A stretch of 8,195 bases of DNA from an uncultured Oscillospiraceae bacterium (lineage in GTDB: Bacteria > Bacillota > Clostridia > Oscillospirales > Oscillospiraceae): positions 1-8,195 of the forward strand of contig CAAERF010000146.1 of NCBI GenBank assembly GCA_900758315.1, in the 5' to 3' direction. Within the stretch, counting starts at the first letter, position 1; the number at the start of each line of letters is the position of its first letter. Position numbers and translations under genes: made by a program. The notes beneath the pieces are model-generated. The model did no database searches. It saw only the letters and a list, made by a program, of their open reading frames with translations, and was not told where the DNA came from. This document shows positions 1 through 6,139 of this stretch, one piece after another.

Positions 1-1
1 C

Positions 2-370
2 TGTGAGTGGTATCTGGAACAGAAAAAACTGAACTGGGCAGCTGACTTTCAATTCGCTTTGTTCCCTTACCTGGTCAACGGAATCAAAGACCATTTGGAG
101 GACGCCTATTTCCGGGATATGTCCGGATGCGAGCTGGCAGAGGTCGAACAGGCTGTCGGCCAGAAGTGCCAGCCCATTGGTCATATCGGCTACTATTACC
201 CGGCAGAGGTCTGGATTTCGGAGTATGGGAAACTGTACGCAAAATATGAGTACCAGGACGAAATTGAATGCTTTCCCGATGTGTTTGCCCTGATCGAACG
301 GGATCTGCGGCAGTGCAAATTTAATTCCGCCGCCATGAAAACCGTGGAGGCACTGGATGGAAAGCTGTGA
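2..370 (+). CDS. SUKH-3-like immunity protein, 3' part (5' end outside window)
   Basis: The frame is open from the left edge, so the gene starts upstream. The 122 visible residues end in TGA at 368-370. A TTG at 59 could be read as a start, but the frame continues upstream through well-formed soluble protein (CEWYLEQKKLNW) and no ribosome binding site precedes it, so I treat the gene as 5'-partial. The C-terminal half has the layout of SUKH-3 (SMI1/KNR4 superfamily) proteins: a 'QPIGHIG' strand, a strand like 'AEVWISEYGKLYAKY' with an acidic turn and the Gly-x-x-Tyr pattern, then a closing helix (DVFALIERDL). SUKH proteins are cytoplasmic immunity proteins that bind and block diverse nuclease and deaminase toxins. 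The family call comes from pattern memory, not alignment, and could be wrong. The reading frame itself is secure. The next gene follows 23 bases later. Confidence 0.6.
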   Translation, partial: CEWYLEQKKLNWAADFQFALFPYLVNGIKDHLEDAYFRDMSGCELAEVEQAVGQKCQPIGHIGYYYPAEVWISEYGKLYAKYEYQDEIECFPDVFALIERDLRQCKFNSAAMKTVEALDGKL

Positions 371-379
371 GAACGCAAC

Positions 380-386
380 AAGGAGG
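380..386 (+). promoter_or_regulatory. Ribosome binding site that fixes the DUF1963 start at 394
   Basis: AAGGAGG lies 7 bases before the ATG at 394. It sits inside the longer reading frame that could begin at the GTG at 367, so it argues against that GTG and for ATG 394. Confidence 0.85.
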
Positions 387-393
387 AACCGCC

Positions 394-1242
394 ATGAGCA
401 TAAAAGAAAAACTGGAGTCGTTGGGCAAAAATAGCATTCAGCTGAAAATCGCCAGAAAAGAAACATATAAGCTGGGCGCCACCCGTTTCGGCGGGAAACC
501 GGATGTACCGCCGGACTTCATTTGGCCCACCTATGAGGGCGAGAGCTACGACCATGTGGTGAAGGACCGCCCCCTCACCTTCCTGGCTCAGCTGAACTGT
601 GCGGAGCTGGCCCAGTTTGACGCGGAGCATCTTCTACCTGACCACGGCCTGCTCTCCTTCTTTTATGAGACGGACACCCAGTGCTGGGGCTACGACCCCA
701 AAGATAAGGGCTGCGCCCGCGTCTACTGGTTCGAGGACAGTTCCGCGCTGTCCGCCGCAAGCTTTCCCGCGGATATGGAGGAAGATTTCAAGTTTCCTAT
801 GGTCAAGATCAAGCTGGATTCAAAACCCTCCTATCCTTCCTGGCAGGACTTCAGCGAGGTGTTCCCGGACGAGAAGGATGACGACGCCTTCAACAATGCC
901 TGGGATGAGCTGACCGGCAAGGACCCAGAGGACCCGGAGGACCGTTCCCAGCTGCTGGGCTGGCCCGATGTGATCCAGAACAGTATGTTCAGTGAGTGTG
1001 ATCTGGTGACCCAGGGCTACTATCTGGGCAACGGCTGGATCAAGATTCCGAAAGAGGTCAGCCAACGGGCAAAGGAGAGCGCTCTTGACCGCTGGATGTT
1101 GCTGCTCCAGCTGGATACCGTGGAGTGCGGCGACTTTGAGCTGATGTTCGGGGACTGCGGGCACATCTATTTCTACATCACCAAAGAGGATCTGGCCGCC
1201 CGCCGCTTTGACCGTGTATGGCTGATTCTCCAGTGCTGCTAA
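394..1242 (+). CDS. DUF1963 (YwqG-like) family protein, putative immunity protein
   Basis: A 282-residue soluble protein with no signal peptide or membrane segment. It carries the conserved blocks of DUF1963/YwqG proteins in order: 'RFGGKPDVPPDFIWP' (about 31-45), 'PLTFLAQLNCAEL' (60-72), 'LPDHGLLSFFY' (81-91), the 'LLGWPDVIQ' block (187-195), 'RWMLLLQLDT' (223-232), and the C-terminal 'FGDCGHIYFYITKEDL' (252-267) with a final W-x-x-x-Q. Length and motif order match a full family member. Bacillus subtilis YwqG lies beside the polymorphic toxin gene ywqJ, and the family has been proposed as immunity proteins; no enzymatic activity is established. The next gene begins 12 bases downstream, with its ribosome binding site overlapping this stop. 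Family membership is strong; the immunity role is inferred from family and context. Confidence 0.93.
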   Translation: MSIKEKLESLGKNSIQLKIARKETYKLGATRFGGKPDVPPDFIWPTYEGESYDHVVKDRPLTFLAQLNCAELAQFDAEHLLPDHGLLSFFYETDTQCWGYDPKDKGCARVYWFEDSSALSAASFPADMEEDFKFPMVKIKLDSKPSYPSWQDFSEVFPDEKDDDAFNNAWDELTGKDPEDPEDRSQLLGWPDVIQNSMFSECDLVTQGYYLGNGWIKIPKEVSQRAKESALDRWMLLLQLDTVECGDFELMFGDCGHIYFYITKEDLAARRFDRVWLILQCC

Positions 1243-1254
1243 GGAGCGACCAAA

Positions 1255-1992
1255 ATGTTGCGCCCTATTACCAACACAGAGCCGGTGGACAACGAGTTCT
1301 TCCTTCGGGATGGAGCTGTTTATTTCTCCGGCCTGTATGAAAACGGCCTGCTCAAAGGTGTTGCGCCCAAAGACTTCTGCTGTTGGCATTACTGGGGCAG
1401 ATCTTCTACGGCCTGCTTTCTGGGCGGTATCCGCCTGCGTGGGGCGGACCCCACATCTTTTCAGGTGTTAAACTTTGCCTACGCTATGGACAAAACGGCA
1501 GTCTACACCACCAGCGGGAGAATCCCTAATGTAGATCTGGCAGCCTTTCAGGTGCTAGACAATGGTCGGAACGAATCGGGCGCGCCCCAGGGCTATGCAA
1601 AGGACAGCCGGCAGATCTACTTCCACAATGGGGACGGTAGGGTGAAAATCGTCAAGGGTGCGGAAGTTCCCACATTCTGCTCCTTGGGCGATACCTTCTT
1701 TGCCAGAGATCATAAACGGATCTATGCCTATGGAAAGCAGCTTCCCAAGGCGGATCTGGCATTCTGGGAACTGCTTCGTCACTGGTATTCCAGGGACGCT
1801 AGGCGGGTGTACTACCTCAACCGGGAGATCAAGGGGGCTGATCGGGACAGTTTTGCGGTATGCACCCCGCTGAACGCTCCCCCGCTTTCCGACCATCTGG
1901 CCCGTGACAAAGACCATTTTTACCGGAACGATGAGAGGATAGAGGAACTGCTTTGGCTGGAATGGCTGCGCGAGATGACCCAACAACCGTAA
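1255..1992 (+). CDS. DKNYY-repeat family protein (intact copy)
   Basis: A 245-residue protein with AAGGAG at 1241-1246, overlapping the previous stop, eight bases before ATG. It is built from about five copies of a roughly 30-residue DKNYY-type repeat: a (Y/F)A(K/R)D-x4-(V/I)Y core, a short hairpin, a 'KGAD' type turn and an F/W-x-x-L strand. Clear cores are YAMDKTAVY (about 75-83), YAKDSRQIYF (114-123), FARDHKRIYAYG (149-160), YSRDARRVYYL (178-188) and LARDKDHFY (215-223). DKNYY proteins are common beside polymorphic toxin genes and are regarded as putative immunity proteins; no catalytic role is known. No signal peptide is visible, so it probably acts in the cytoplasm. A divergent paralogue of almost the same length lies at 5387-6121. 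Gene and family are secure; function is inferred. Confidence 0.9.
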   Translation: MLRPITNTEPVDNEFFLRDGAVYFSGLYENGLLKGVAPKDFCCWHYWGRSSTACFLGGIRLRGADPTSFQVLNFAYAMDKTAVYTTSGRIPNVDLAAFQVLDNGRNESGAPQGYAKDSRQIYFHNGDGRVKIVKGAEVPTFCSLGDTFFARDHKRIYAYGKQLPKADLAFWELLRHWYSRDARRVYYLNREIKGADRDSFAVCTPLNAPPLSDHLARDKDHFYRNDERIEELLWLEWLREMTQQP

Positions 1993-2000
1993 AGGAAGGA
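1991..2000 (+). promoter_or_regulatory. Ribosome binding site for the gene at 2010
   Basis: AAAGGAAGGA overlaps the TAA of the upstream gene and lies 9 bases before ATG 2010. It selects that ATG over in-frame ATG 1953 and ATG 1962, which lie inside the upstream gene without a good site. Confidence 0.75.
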
Positions 2001-2009
2001 AAAACAGCT

Positions 2010-2555
2010 ATGGACTATTTGAAGATACTGCGTGAAGACCCTGATTTAGCGGATGAATTTGATTCTCTTTTTGACTTCTTCCTGCTGGATGAACTATCCC
2101 CACGGGATGACGCGGACGGCGGATGCACCTTTTCCCTGCCCGGCATGGCGTTTGCTAGAGATGGCTCCGGCGGGGAATACCATCTGTTGGAGGATGGCTC
2201 CATCGGCTATAACAGCAGTGAAGGTGAAACGGGCCGTCTGGCAGAGAATATGGACGAGCTCTTTTCTCTGCTTGTAAATTGTATCTGCTGGCAGGACTGC
2301 TGTGACGCAAAGCAGTATTTGGATTCCAAAACATTGGAGGAATATGGGCAGAAGCAGCGCGTTATCAACTTAGAAGATATTGATGTGGACATCTGGCGGC
2401 GGGTTGCCAATGTCTTGGGGATTTCTGTGGACAAGGAGCTGGCCCCTGTTCTGGAGCGGTTTCGCAAAGCAACACAGCGCCAGCCCCTGTATCAGTGTGT
2501 TTTCCATGAGGACGACGGAAGCCTGACCGAATCCTACGGCCTGATGTTTGAATAG
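2010..2555 (+). CDS. SMI1/KNR4 (SUKH)-like protein, putative immunity protein
   Basis: A 181-residue acidic soluble protein starting at ATG 2010 and ending in TAG. The central block, residues 46-88, has the form 'FARDGSGGEYHLLEDGSIG..SSEGETGRLAENMDELFSLL'. It resembles the core of SMI1/KNR4-type proteins: a G-x-G-G-(E/D)-Y turn, a strand pair, an 'SEGE-x-G-x-(I/L)A' segment, then the helix that closes the sheet with spaced leucines. The C-terminal third (about 100-181) is mostly charged and helical and ends 'DDGSLTESYGLMFE'; I do not recognise it. The SUKH superfamily includes many toxin-immunity proteins, so an immunity role is inferred from fold resemblance and neighbours. It could instead be a related uncharacterised family with the same turn. 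The next start is only 12 bases on. Confidence 0.72.
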   Translation: MDYLKILREDPDLADEFDSLFDFFLLDELSPRDDADGGCTFSLPGMAFARDGSGGEYHLLEDGSIGYNSSEGETGRLAENMDELFSLLVNCICWQDCCDAKQYLDSKTLEEYGQKQRVINLEDIDVDIWRRVANVLGISVDKELAPVLERFRKATQRQPLYQCVFHEDDGSLTESYGLMFE

Positions 2556-2567
2556 AAAGGGAAGCAA

Positions 2568-2855
2568 GTGGATTTCTGTATTTGGCGCAATCAGATATTG
2601 CAAAATCCCCAGGACATTTCACCGCTGAAATTCGGAATGTCGCAGGGTGAGGTCATAGAGATCTTCGGTAAGCCTGATACCGTTTCCACGATGAGAAGCG
2701 GTGGGAAACCTTTGATCCTCAAATATAAAGACATTGAACTGCATTTCGATAGAAAAGCCCCTCATGGGCTCTACTTAATTTATAGTGACGATGAGATCGA
2801 GCTGGGCGTCACAACCGAGCACGAAGAAAGGAGCAAGCCCTATGAAAGTCTTTGA
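2568..2855 (+). CDS. Small SmpA/OmlA-like (BLIP-fold-like) protein, cytoplasmic
   Basis: A 95-residue frame starting at GTG 2568, preceded by AAAGGGAAG about 4 bases away; no in-frame ATG offers an alternative that keeps the conserved part. Residues 19-37 have the pattern 'PLKFGMSQGEV..IFGKPD', the signature turn and helix of SmpA/OmlA-like and BLIP-like domains (Met-Ser/Thr-x-x-x-V, then Leu/Phe-Gly-x-Pro-Asp). Strands follow that read like 'LILKYKDIELHFD' and 'GLYLIY'. Unlike SmpA/BamE it has no lipoprotein signal and no lipobox cysteine, so it is probably cytoplasmic. This small fold is used as a protein-binding module, and similar single-domain proteins occur in immunity gene arrays. The last 14 bases overlap the next gene, which suggests coupled translation. 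The domain resemblance is moderate; the specific partner is unknown. Confidence 0.7.
   Translation: MDFCIWRNQILQNPQDISPLKFGMSQGEVIEIFGKPDTVSTMRSGGKPLILKYKDIELHFDRKAPHGLYLIYSDDEIELGVTTEHEERSKPYESL
2827..2833 (+). promoter_or_regulatory. Ribosome binding site for the DUF5713 gene
   Basis: AAAGGAG lies 8 bases before ATG 2842, inside the end of the preceding gene. It selects ATG 2842 over an in-frame ATG at 2785, which would add 19 residues that are only a shadow of the upstream gene. Confidence 0.8.
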
Positions 2856-3168
2856 CCCAGATTATAAACTGCTGGACGAGATGTACCAGGACGAATACTA
2901 TCCAGATTTTTTGGTGGACAAGGTAAGGGATGAGCTCCAGAAGGTCATCGACCTGCTGAAGAGCGGCGAAACCGACACCGAAGCGGTGCAGGAAGCGCTG
3001 GACGAGGCGGTCTGCGGCATCAATGATCTCCAGGAGGAATTTGATGAGAACGACAGTGAGATCGAAACGGTGGCGCGGGAGTGCATCGCGGCAGATGTGG
3101 CCTACATTCTGGAGTGGTTTGGCATCCCCATTGACACCGAGGAGGCCATCCGGGAAAGAGACTGGTGA
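2842..3168 (+). CDS. DUF5713 family protein
   Basis: A 108-residue, strongly acidic, mostly helical protein. It matches the DUF5713 pattern as I recall it: an N-terminal 'LLDEMYQDEYYPDFLVDKVR' segment (Met-Tyr, acidic, Tyr-Tyr/Phe-Pro-x-Phe-Leu-Val-Asp), two amphipathic helices, the hallmark 'INDLQEEFDENDSEIETVAR' block (about 72-91), 'ECIAADVAYIL', and a C-terminal 'RERDW' ending. No catalytic residues are evident and the function of the family is not established. Such proteins often appear beside SUKH, YwqG and DKNYY genes, so an immunity or anti-toxin role is a reasonable guess from context only. The start overlaps the preceding gene by 14 bases. Family membership is strong. Confidence 0.88.
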   Translation: MKVFDPDYKLLDEMYQDEYYPDFLVDKVRDELQKVIDLLKSGETDTEAVQEALDEAVCGINDLQEEFDENDSEIETVARECIAADVAYILEWFGIPIDTEEAIRERDW

Positions 3169-3173
3169 AACCC

Positions 3174-3401
3174 ATGGCAGAAAAAGAATTGGTTGTTTGT
3201 GATGAGTGCGGCGGTCTGTTTTTCAGGGGCTCCTCACAGATGCTGGGGCTATGCCCGGAATGCGCCCATATTCTCTATGGCTACCCGAATTGTCCCCACC
3301 ATTTCCAGAATGGCCGGTGTGTGAACTGCCATTGGGACGGCTCCGAAAGCGAGTATATCAAGTCGCTGAAAAGGGATCGAAATTATGGCTTGGGAATATG
3401 A
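3174..3401 (+). CDS. Double zinc-ribbon miniprotein
   Basis: A 75-residue protein from ATG 3174. An alternative GTG at 3165 would overlap the upstream stop as GTGA and add three residues (M-K-P). The ribosome binding site evidence (GGGAAAGAG at 3152-3160 or GGTGAA at 3164-3169) does not decide between them. Four cysteine or histidine pairs are visible: CDEC, CPEC, CPHH and CVNC. They are spaced as two successive treble-clef or ribbon knuckles that would bind two zinc ions. The C-terminal tail is basic (KSLKRDR). Proteins this small with paired CxxC knuckles usually bind protein or nucleic acid; no specific family or function is recognised. Its 3' end overlaps the next gene by 17 bases, a sign of coupled translation. 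Confidence 0.82.
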   Translation: MAEKELVVCDECGGLFFRGSSQMLGLCPECAHILYGYPNCPHHFQNGRCVNCHWDGSESEYIKSLKRDRNYGLGI

Positions 3402-3618
3402 AACCTTTAGCCCGGACGGTCAATGCAGATTGTTCGGGGTGAATATCTTTGACTATGATTGGAAAACCACCGGCAGGCAGGTAAAAGTCCAAGACCCTAT
3501 CTATCACCAGAACCATATCTTTGAGGTCTGGCAGGTAGAGATCGATGGGCAGGTCTACCGCTTTGCCGCTGGAGAGTTCTCCAACTGCATATGGGGATTT
3601 TATCTGGAGAAGAATTGA
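3385..3618 (+). CDS. Small conserved-looking hypothetical protein, beta-rich
   Basis: A 77-residue frame starting at ATG 3385, with AAGGGA at 3371-3376 eight bases upstream inside the zinc-ribbon gene. The sequence alternates hydrophobic and polar residues as in a compact beta sheet: 'FGVNIFDYDWKTTGRQVKV', 'DPIYHQNHIFEVWQVEIDG', 'YRFAAGEFSNCIWGFYL'. It is rich in aromatic residues and ends on a Trp-Gly-Phe-Tyr strand. No signal peptide, membrane segment or catalytic motif is visible. I do not recognise a named family. Its coupling to neighbours and its position in a run of putative immunity genes make it a candidate small immunity protein; that is inference. Confidence 0.75.
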   Translation: MAWEYETFSPDGQCRLFGVNIFDYDWKTTGRQVKVQDPIYHQNHIFEVWQVEIDGQVYRFAAGEFSNCIWGFYLEKN

Positions 3619-3636
3619 TGAGAGGAGCGTGAACCC

Positions 3637-5118
3637 ATGAAAGCCAGCGCCGGAGAGGTCTATACGGTCTACAACAACTACCTGGAACGCTACACCGCCT
3701 GTCAGGTGGCCTACATTGCGCCGCCGGACACGGTGAGCAGCCAGTCCTGGGCGGTGATCCTCTCCCTGGACTGGGTAGGCGACGCCCCTCTGACAGCGGA
3801 GGAACTGCCTCGTCTCCGCCCGCTCTACAAGGACTTCATGTATTGGCCCCGTGCGCTCCATCTGCTGCGGGTGCCGGTGGAAGTCCCGCCCCAGTACACG
3901 CTGGTGGGCACTCTGCCGCCCTTCACCGACGAGTCCTGCCCCTCCTACGGCGGATGGAACGACGGCTATGACGTGTACCGCCAGATGATGTGGCAGGCCA
4001 TCCCGGAGGAGCGGCGGCGGGCCTTCAAGGAGGCTGCGGGCAGCCGTGAGGAAGTGACCATCGGCGGCCAAATCGTGAAGAAGTGCAGCCATCGGGTGAT
4101 GGACCAATACATCCCTTTTGGCTCGGCGCTGGAATTGGAGGTGCTGCCCTGCCTCTCGGACCTTATTTGTGAGCGGTGGCACCCGGATCTGCCGAAGTTT
4201 TTGCGGGGAAACCCCTTCATCCACGAACTGACCTTACTGAACCACGGCCAAAAAATACTTGATCTGCGGGGGACCAGCATTGGAAAGCTGATGCTGGATA
4301 TGACCGGCCTTCGGGAACTGTGGCTGGGCGAGGAAGCGGAACAGCTCCTGTTCCAAAACAAGGGGCCGGACGCCTGCACCATCCACGCCCCCGGAGATGG
4401 CAGTAGGCTGACCCTTCAATTCATTGGAGAATACCGCCCTCACCCAGAGCTGCCGGGCCTGTGGGGACTGCACGGCATCCAACTGAAGGATTTTGACCTG
4501 TCCGGCCTTCCCGCTGCCCATCCCCGCCTGAAGGAGCTGCGGCTCTGGGGCGCGCCGGGAAACCTGCGAAACTTCTCTGCGGTGACTCAGTTCCGGGAAC
4601 TGACAGACCTCTCCACCTATGACCTGTTCGGCTTTGGCGCGGGAGACATTCCCACCCCGGAGCAGATGCCGGCGCTTCGCTGGTTCTGGATGACCAGCCT
4701 GCTGGAGGACGCGGCAAAGGCGGCAAAGAAACTCTGGAAAAGCAAGCCGGGAATGGACCTGCGGATCACCAAGCCTCGAAAATCGGAGTGGCTGGCACAA
4801 AATCTGGACAATCCCTTTCGGGGCTGGGACGGCGCAGAGCAGATCCCCGCTGCCTCCGCGAAAAAAGCGGCCAGCCAATACCGCAAGACCCGCGCCTTGC
4901 TGATGAAGCTGGCCAATCAGCCAGGCGGGGACGCCCAGACCTGGGCGCTGGAGGCGGTAGCAGCTTATACCCAGACCTTTAACAAGATGGGCTTTATTGA
5001 AACCGAGGAGCGGGATGAGATCTACATGGCCCTGTGCGGGATTTTGGATGCCCTGCCAGAAAACACGCTCCAGAAGGATGTTCTGTTGGAAAAGTTTGAA
5101 GAACTTCGCGATTTTTGA
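3637..5118 (+). CDS. Leucine-rich-repeat protein with an N-terminal Imm26-like segment
   Basis: The largest gene in the window, 493 residues, with AGAGGAG at 3621-3627 nine bases before ATG. Residues 1-110 have a beta-rich layout ('GEVYTVYNNYLERYTACQV', then 'VILSLDW', 'LHLLRVPVEVPPQYTLVGTLP') that recalls Imm26-type immunity domains. Residues 110-190 are a linker or adaptor region. Degenerate leucine-rich repeats occupy about 195-235 ('IHELTLLNHG..ILDLRGTSIGKLML', 'GLRELWLG') and 278-333 ('GIQLKDFDLSGL', 'RLKELRLWG', 'FRELTDLSTYDL'). Residues 400-493 look helical. No signal peptide or membrane segment is present, so this is not a surface LRR protein. From memory, related proteins carry the doubtful database label 'gliding motility protein', which this non-gliding context does not support. 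A binding role is likely; target unknown. Confidence 0.85.
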   Translation: MKASAGEVYTVYNNYLERYTACQVAYIAPPDTVSSQSWAVILSLDWVGDAPLTAEELPRLRPLYKDFMYWPRALHLLRVPVEVPPQYTLVGTLPPFTDESCPSYGGWNDGYDVYRQMMWQAIPEERRRAFKEAAGSREEVTIGGQIVKKCSHRVMDQYIPFGSALELEVLPCLSDLICERWHPDLPKFLRGNPFIHELTLLNHGQKILDLRGTSIGKLMLDMTGLRELWLGEEAEQLLFQNKGPDACTIHAPGDGSRLTLQFIGEYRPHPELPGLWGLHGIQLKDFDLSGLPAAHPRLKELRLWGAPGNLRNFSAVTQFRELTDLSTYDLFGFGAGDIPTPEQMPALRWFWMTSLLEDAAKAAKKLWKSKPGMDLRITKPRKSEWLAQNLDNPFRGWDGAEQIPAASAKKAASQYRKTRALLMKLANQPGGDAQTWALEAVAAYTQTFNKMGFIETEERDEIYMALCGILDALPENTLQKDVLLEKFEELRDF

Positions 5119-5123
5119 GGAGG
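5119..5123 (+). promoter_or_regulatory. Ribosome binding site that fixes the start at 5131
   Basis: GGAGG, within GAGGAGGGG right after the upstream TGA, lies 7 bases before ATG 5131. It would leave almost no spacing for the alternative GTG at 5125, so ATG 5131 is preferred. Confidence 0.8.
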
Positions 5124-5130
5124 GGTGAGA

Positions 5131-5376
5131 ATGGAACAAAGAGTTCTTTACAATGGCCAAGTTCTTACCCTGACACGGTTTTTGGGGACGGGAGAGCCCT
5201 GCCTGTGGATCACTGATCCTAAGCAAATCGGAATGCCAAAAATGGCGTTTGTGGGCGGATACCCAGATGAATACTGCATTTTTCTGAAAAATCTATCTGA
5301 AACAGAGTTGGCACAAATCACATCGCTGGACGGCGCTCCACTGGATGTGAAAAAAGAACTGAGTGACATCAAATGA
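5131..5376 (+). CDS. Small hypothetical protein (81 residues)
   Basis: The frame starts at ATG 5131 and ends in TGA at 5374-5376, ten bases before the next ATG. It has an N-terminal beta hairpin character ('RVLYNGQVLTLTRFLGTG', then 'PCLWITD'), a glycine-containing turn ('FVGGYPDEYCIFL') and a charged C-terminal part (LSETELAQITSLDG, DVKKELSDIK). No signal peptide, membrane span or recognised motif is visible. The strong ribosome binding site, tight packing and soluble composition support real coding. No family is recognised; a role like that of its neighbours is only a guess. Confidence 0.75.
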   Translation: MEQRVLYNGQVLTLTRFLGTGEPCLWITDPKQIGMPKMAFVGGYPDEYCIFLKNLSETELAQITSLDGAPLDVKKELSDIK

Positions 5377-5386
5377 GGTGAACACC

Positions 5387-6121
5387 ATGAAGGAGCCTAT
5401 CACAAGCCTGCTCCCCAAGCCGCCAAAGTATATCGATGTGGACTATCGGACTTTGCCTGACATCGACAACAACCCGCTGTTCTATGTTGAGGACACGCAG
5501 GAGATCCTGTGCTATTAGACGGACGGGAAAAAGGTCTACTGGCGGTTTTCCGAGGTGTCCGAGGATGTAGAGCATTTTGTATGGTTCAATGGACGATTTG
5601 CCAAGGACGGCAAGTACTGCTTTCTCCAAAATACAAAGCTGCGGAATGTGGATCATGCCTCTTTCACGGTGCTCAACAACTGCTACGCCAAGGACCATCA
5701 AAGTGTCTGGACAACCGGCGGCCGGTTTGAGCCGGAGGACATCGGCTCCTTCGTTGTCTGTGATGATGGAGTGAGACTGATTGAAAAGATCCAGACCATG
5801 ATCGATGGTACACTGCGGCCCGTCCGGGTACAGATTCCCTATGGATATGCCAAGGACAGCAAAACCGTATACTATGAGAATTTCGCCGGTAAGATTAAGG
5901 TCTTGAAAAAGGCTGACCCTGCTACCTTCGTTTCCAAGAATGACGGCTATTTCGCATGGGATGCCAAGTCCATCTTCTGGAACGGTTATCTGCTGCAGGG
6001 AGTCGACCTGCAATCCTGGCACATCGTAGACGCGCAAAAGGCGCTCTCAAGGGATGCCAAGCACTTCTATATCCAGAACAAGCGAGTGACGGAAGATGAA
6101 TGGAACCAGAAGCAGCTCTGA
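5387..6121 (+). pseudogene. DKNYY-repeat family gene interrupted by an in-frame TAG
   Basis: ATG 5387 follows GAGGTG at 5375-5380. The frame reads 43 codons (ending ILCY) to TAG at 5516-5518, then continues in the same frame without another stop to TGA at 6119-6121. Read through, it would be 244 codons plus stop, almost the same length as the intact DKNYY protein at 1255-1992. The part after the TAG holds the repeats: 'FAKDGKYCFL', 'CYAKDHQSVWTTGGR', 'YAKDSKTVYYEN', 'FAWDAKSIFWNG' and 'LSRDAKHFYIQNKR'. Parts align by eye with the intact copy, for example YAKDS followed by (V/I)Y and later the K-x-A-x-x-x-T-F segment. No convincing restart follows the TAG: GTG 5555 has no separate ribosome binding site and would lose the N terminus. 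The likeliest reading is a nonsense mutation of a putative immunity gene. A sequencing error or suppressed amber codon is possible. Confidence 0.8.
5516..5518 (+). other. In-frame TAG inside the DKNYY gene
   Basis: TAG is codon 44 of the frame begun at ATG 5387, after Cys-Tyr and before Thr-Asp-Gly-Lys-Lys-Val-Tyr-Trp. A single change from CAG (Gln) or AAG (Lys) would explain it. TAG serves as an ordinary stop elsewhere in the window, at 2553 and 7729. Confidence 0.9.
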
Positions 6122-6122
6122 C

Positions 6123-6130
6123 AGGAAAGG
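6123..6130 (+). promoter_or_regulatory. Ribosome binding site of the NADAR gene
   Basis: AGGAAAGG directly follows the upstream TGA and lies 9 bases before ATG 6140. It supports independent translation even though the gene before it is broken. Confidence 0.75.
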
Positions 6131-6139
6131 ACAAACCCT

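Noticed and set aside
3358..4224. 288-residue antisense frame on the - strand
   Set aside because: It spans the boundary of three well-supported + strand genes and shows no domain; a shadow.
4234..5226. 330-residue antisense frame on the - strand
   Set aside because: It lies opposite the LRR gene, which has a good ribosome binding site and recognisable repeats. The antisense translation has no recognisable domain. Long antisense frames are common opposite moderately GC-rich genes.
5516..5518. TAG read as pyrrolysine or a reassigned codon
   Set aside because: TAG ends other genes in this window (2553, 7729), no pyl genes are visible, and DKNYY proteins have no known need for a special residue. 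A simple nonsense change is the easier account.
5369..6037. 222-residue antisense frame opposite the interrupted DKNYY gene
   Set aside because: I considered whether the broken + strand gene meant that the - strand was the real one. The DKNYY repeats on the + strand are clear and the antisense product has no domain, so it is a shadow.
5555..6121. Independent gene starting at GTG 5555
   Set aside because: No separate ribosome binding site, and the same frame extends upstream to a well-placed ATG 5387 across only one TAG. It is better read as the remainder of an interrupted gene.
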